This document shows positions 63,481-64,000 of a stretch of DNA of 64,000 nucleotides, one piece after another (positions within the stretch are counted from its first letter, which is position 1; each line of letters starts with the position of its first letter). The notes below the pieces were generated by a model. It had not been told where the DNA came from. It searched no databases and worked only from the letters and a program-made list of their open reading frames with translations. A program made the translations under genes and the position numbers. The stretch is from Cucumis sativus (taxonomy: Eukaryota > Streptophyta > Magnoliopsida > Cucurbitales > Cucurbitaceae), in the NCBI RefSeq assembly GCF_000004075.3, contig NC_026661.2:1426001-1490000 (forward strand), read 5' to 3'.

Positions 63481-64000
63481 CATCCAATGGATTTTTCAGC
63501 AAACTTTAAAAAGCTCAATTGGCACTAGCAACCCATCCTGAAACCATCAAAGATATTACTTCAATGAACTTGTCGCCTATTTTCTAAAACTTGGCAGTTG
63601 CAAATGGTGAGATAAACAATCTGATAACAAAAATTAGGAAGGTAAGATGACTAAAGTAGGAAACTAGTCACTTTTTTATAGCAGAAAAGGGAGTTTTTAA
63701 CTTTTTCTTAAAAGATAAACGGTATAGTAGAGAAAATAAATAGAACTTACTAGGATGCTTTTAAAAATTTCTCGCTAGGTATGTGTCACATACAAGAAAG
63801 CACATCTGAGCTATCCAGTTGAGAGATTGCATGAAAGGCTAGAAGTTCTACGTGAATTAAAACCAGTTCCCCACCACCAAAAACTATATATATAGATGGC
63901 TCCTCAACATTTCTATTTCTTTCATGCTCCGTTCCATATATATTGAAGTTTCAAGAGTCTAATAACTCAAAATTTTGCAAATGCCAATGAAAATGCAATG
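63481..64000. other. Right edge, no gene recognised
   Basis: AT-rich, with TATATATAG at about 63885 shortly followed by a 17-codon frame starting ATGGCTCCTCAAC. That could be a TATA box with a start region, but the frame closes within the window and I see no splice continuation. Confidence 0.5.

Noticed and set aside
63885-63960. TATA-like motif followed by a short frame at the right edge
   Set aside because: The frame closes after 17 codons and the window ends too soon to support a gene.

Overview
This is a nuclear segment of a eudicot plant genome. Its coding genes are split by short AT-rich introns with plant-type GT–AG borders. The non-coding DNA is very AT-rich, and the encoded proteins match plant-only families (GPAT9, CEBiP/LYM2 LysM proteins, EAR-motif C2H2 regulators). 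I could not determine the species from sequence alone. A cucurbit or another rosid would fit, but that is only a guess.

Layout. 1–12.3 kb: no gene found. 12.6–16.0 kb (+): ER glycerol-3-phosphate acyltransferase GPAT9, 11 exons, complete. 16.0–21.3 kb: intergenic, with a probable 0.37-kb MITE. 21.4–25.6 kb (+): LYM2/CEBiP-like GPI-anchored LysM chitin-binding protein, 4 exons. 28.2–33.8 kb (+): chloroplast-type MATE transporter (DTX45-like), 13 exons, two of whose introns appear to use GC donors. 33.8–36.2 kb: intergenic with three clustered tandem duplications. 36.2–38.2 kb (−): SLY1, the ER–Golgi SM protein, 2 exons. 39.1–39.4 kb: degraded Copia reverse-transcriptase fragment carrying its own 45-bp duplication. 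40.5–44.8 kb (−): LAZ1-like DUF300/TMEM184 membrane protein, 8 exons. 46.8–47.2 kb: GC-rich 40-bp minisatellite with a three-unit higher-order period and four G-boxes. 48.7–52.7 kb (−): DSK2/ubiquilin, 8 exons. 54.9–56.6 kb (+): exopolygalacturonase-like gene, 4 exons, whose last codons look frameshifted. 57.9–58.8 kb (+): intronless C2H2 EAR repressor of the ZAT2/ZAT3 (DAZ) type. 62.8–63.5 kb (+): NIN-like protein (RWP-RK + PB1) pseudogene fragment.

The genes do not form one pathway; this is ordinary plant gene order. From recall, several neighbours (LYM2, ZAT2, DSK2) also lie close together on Arabidopsis chromosome 2, and LAZ1 and DTX45 lie close together on chromosome 4, so much of the window looks like an ancestral block. 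Exon joins were worked out by hand from splice sites, reading-frame continuity and remembered family sequence. Every joined CDS has a length divisible by three.

I found no clearly novel multi-gene system. The most unusual items are the minisatellite with its G-box array, the two GC–AG introns in one gene, the polygalacturonase frameshift, and the NLP relic that still keeps an intron border.
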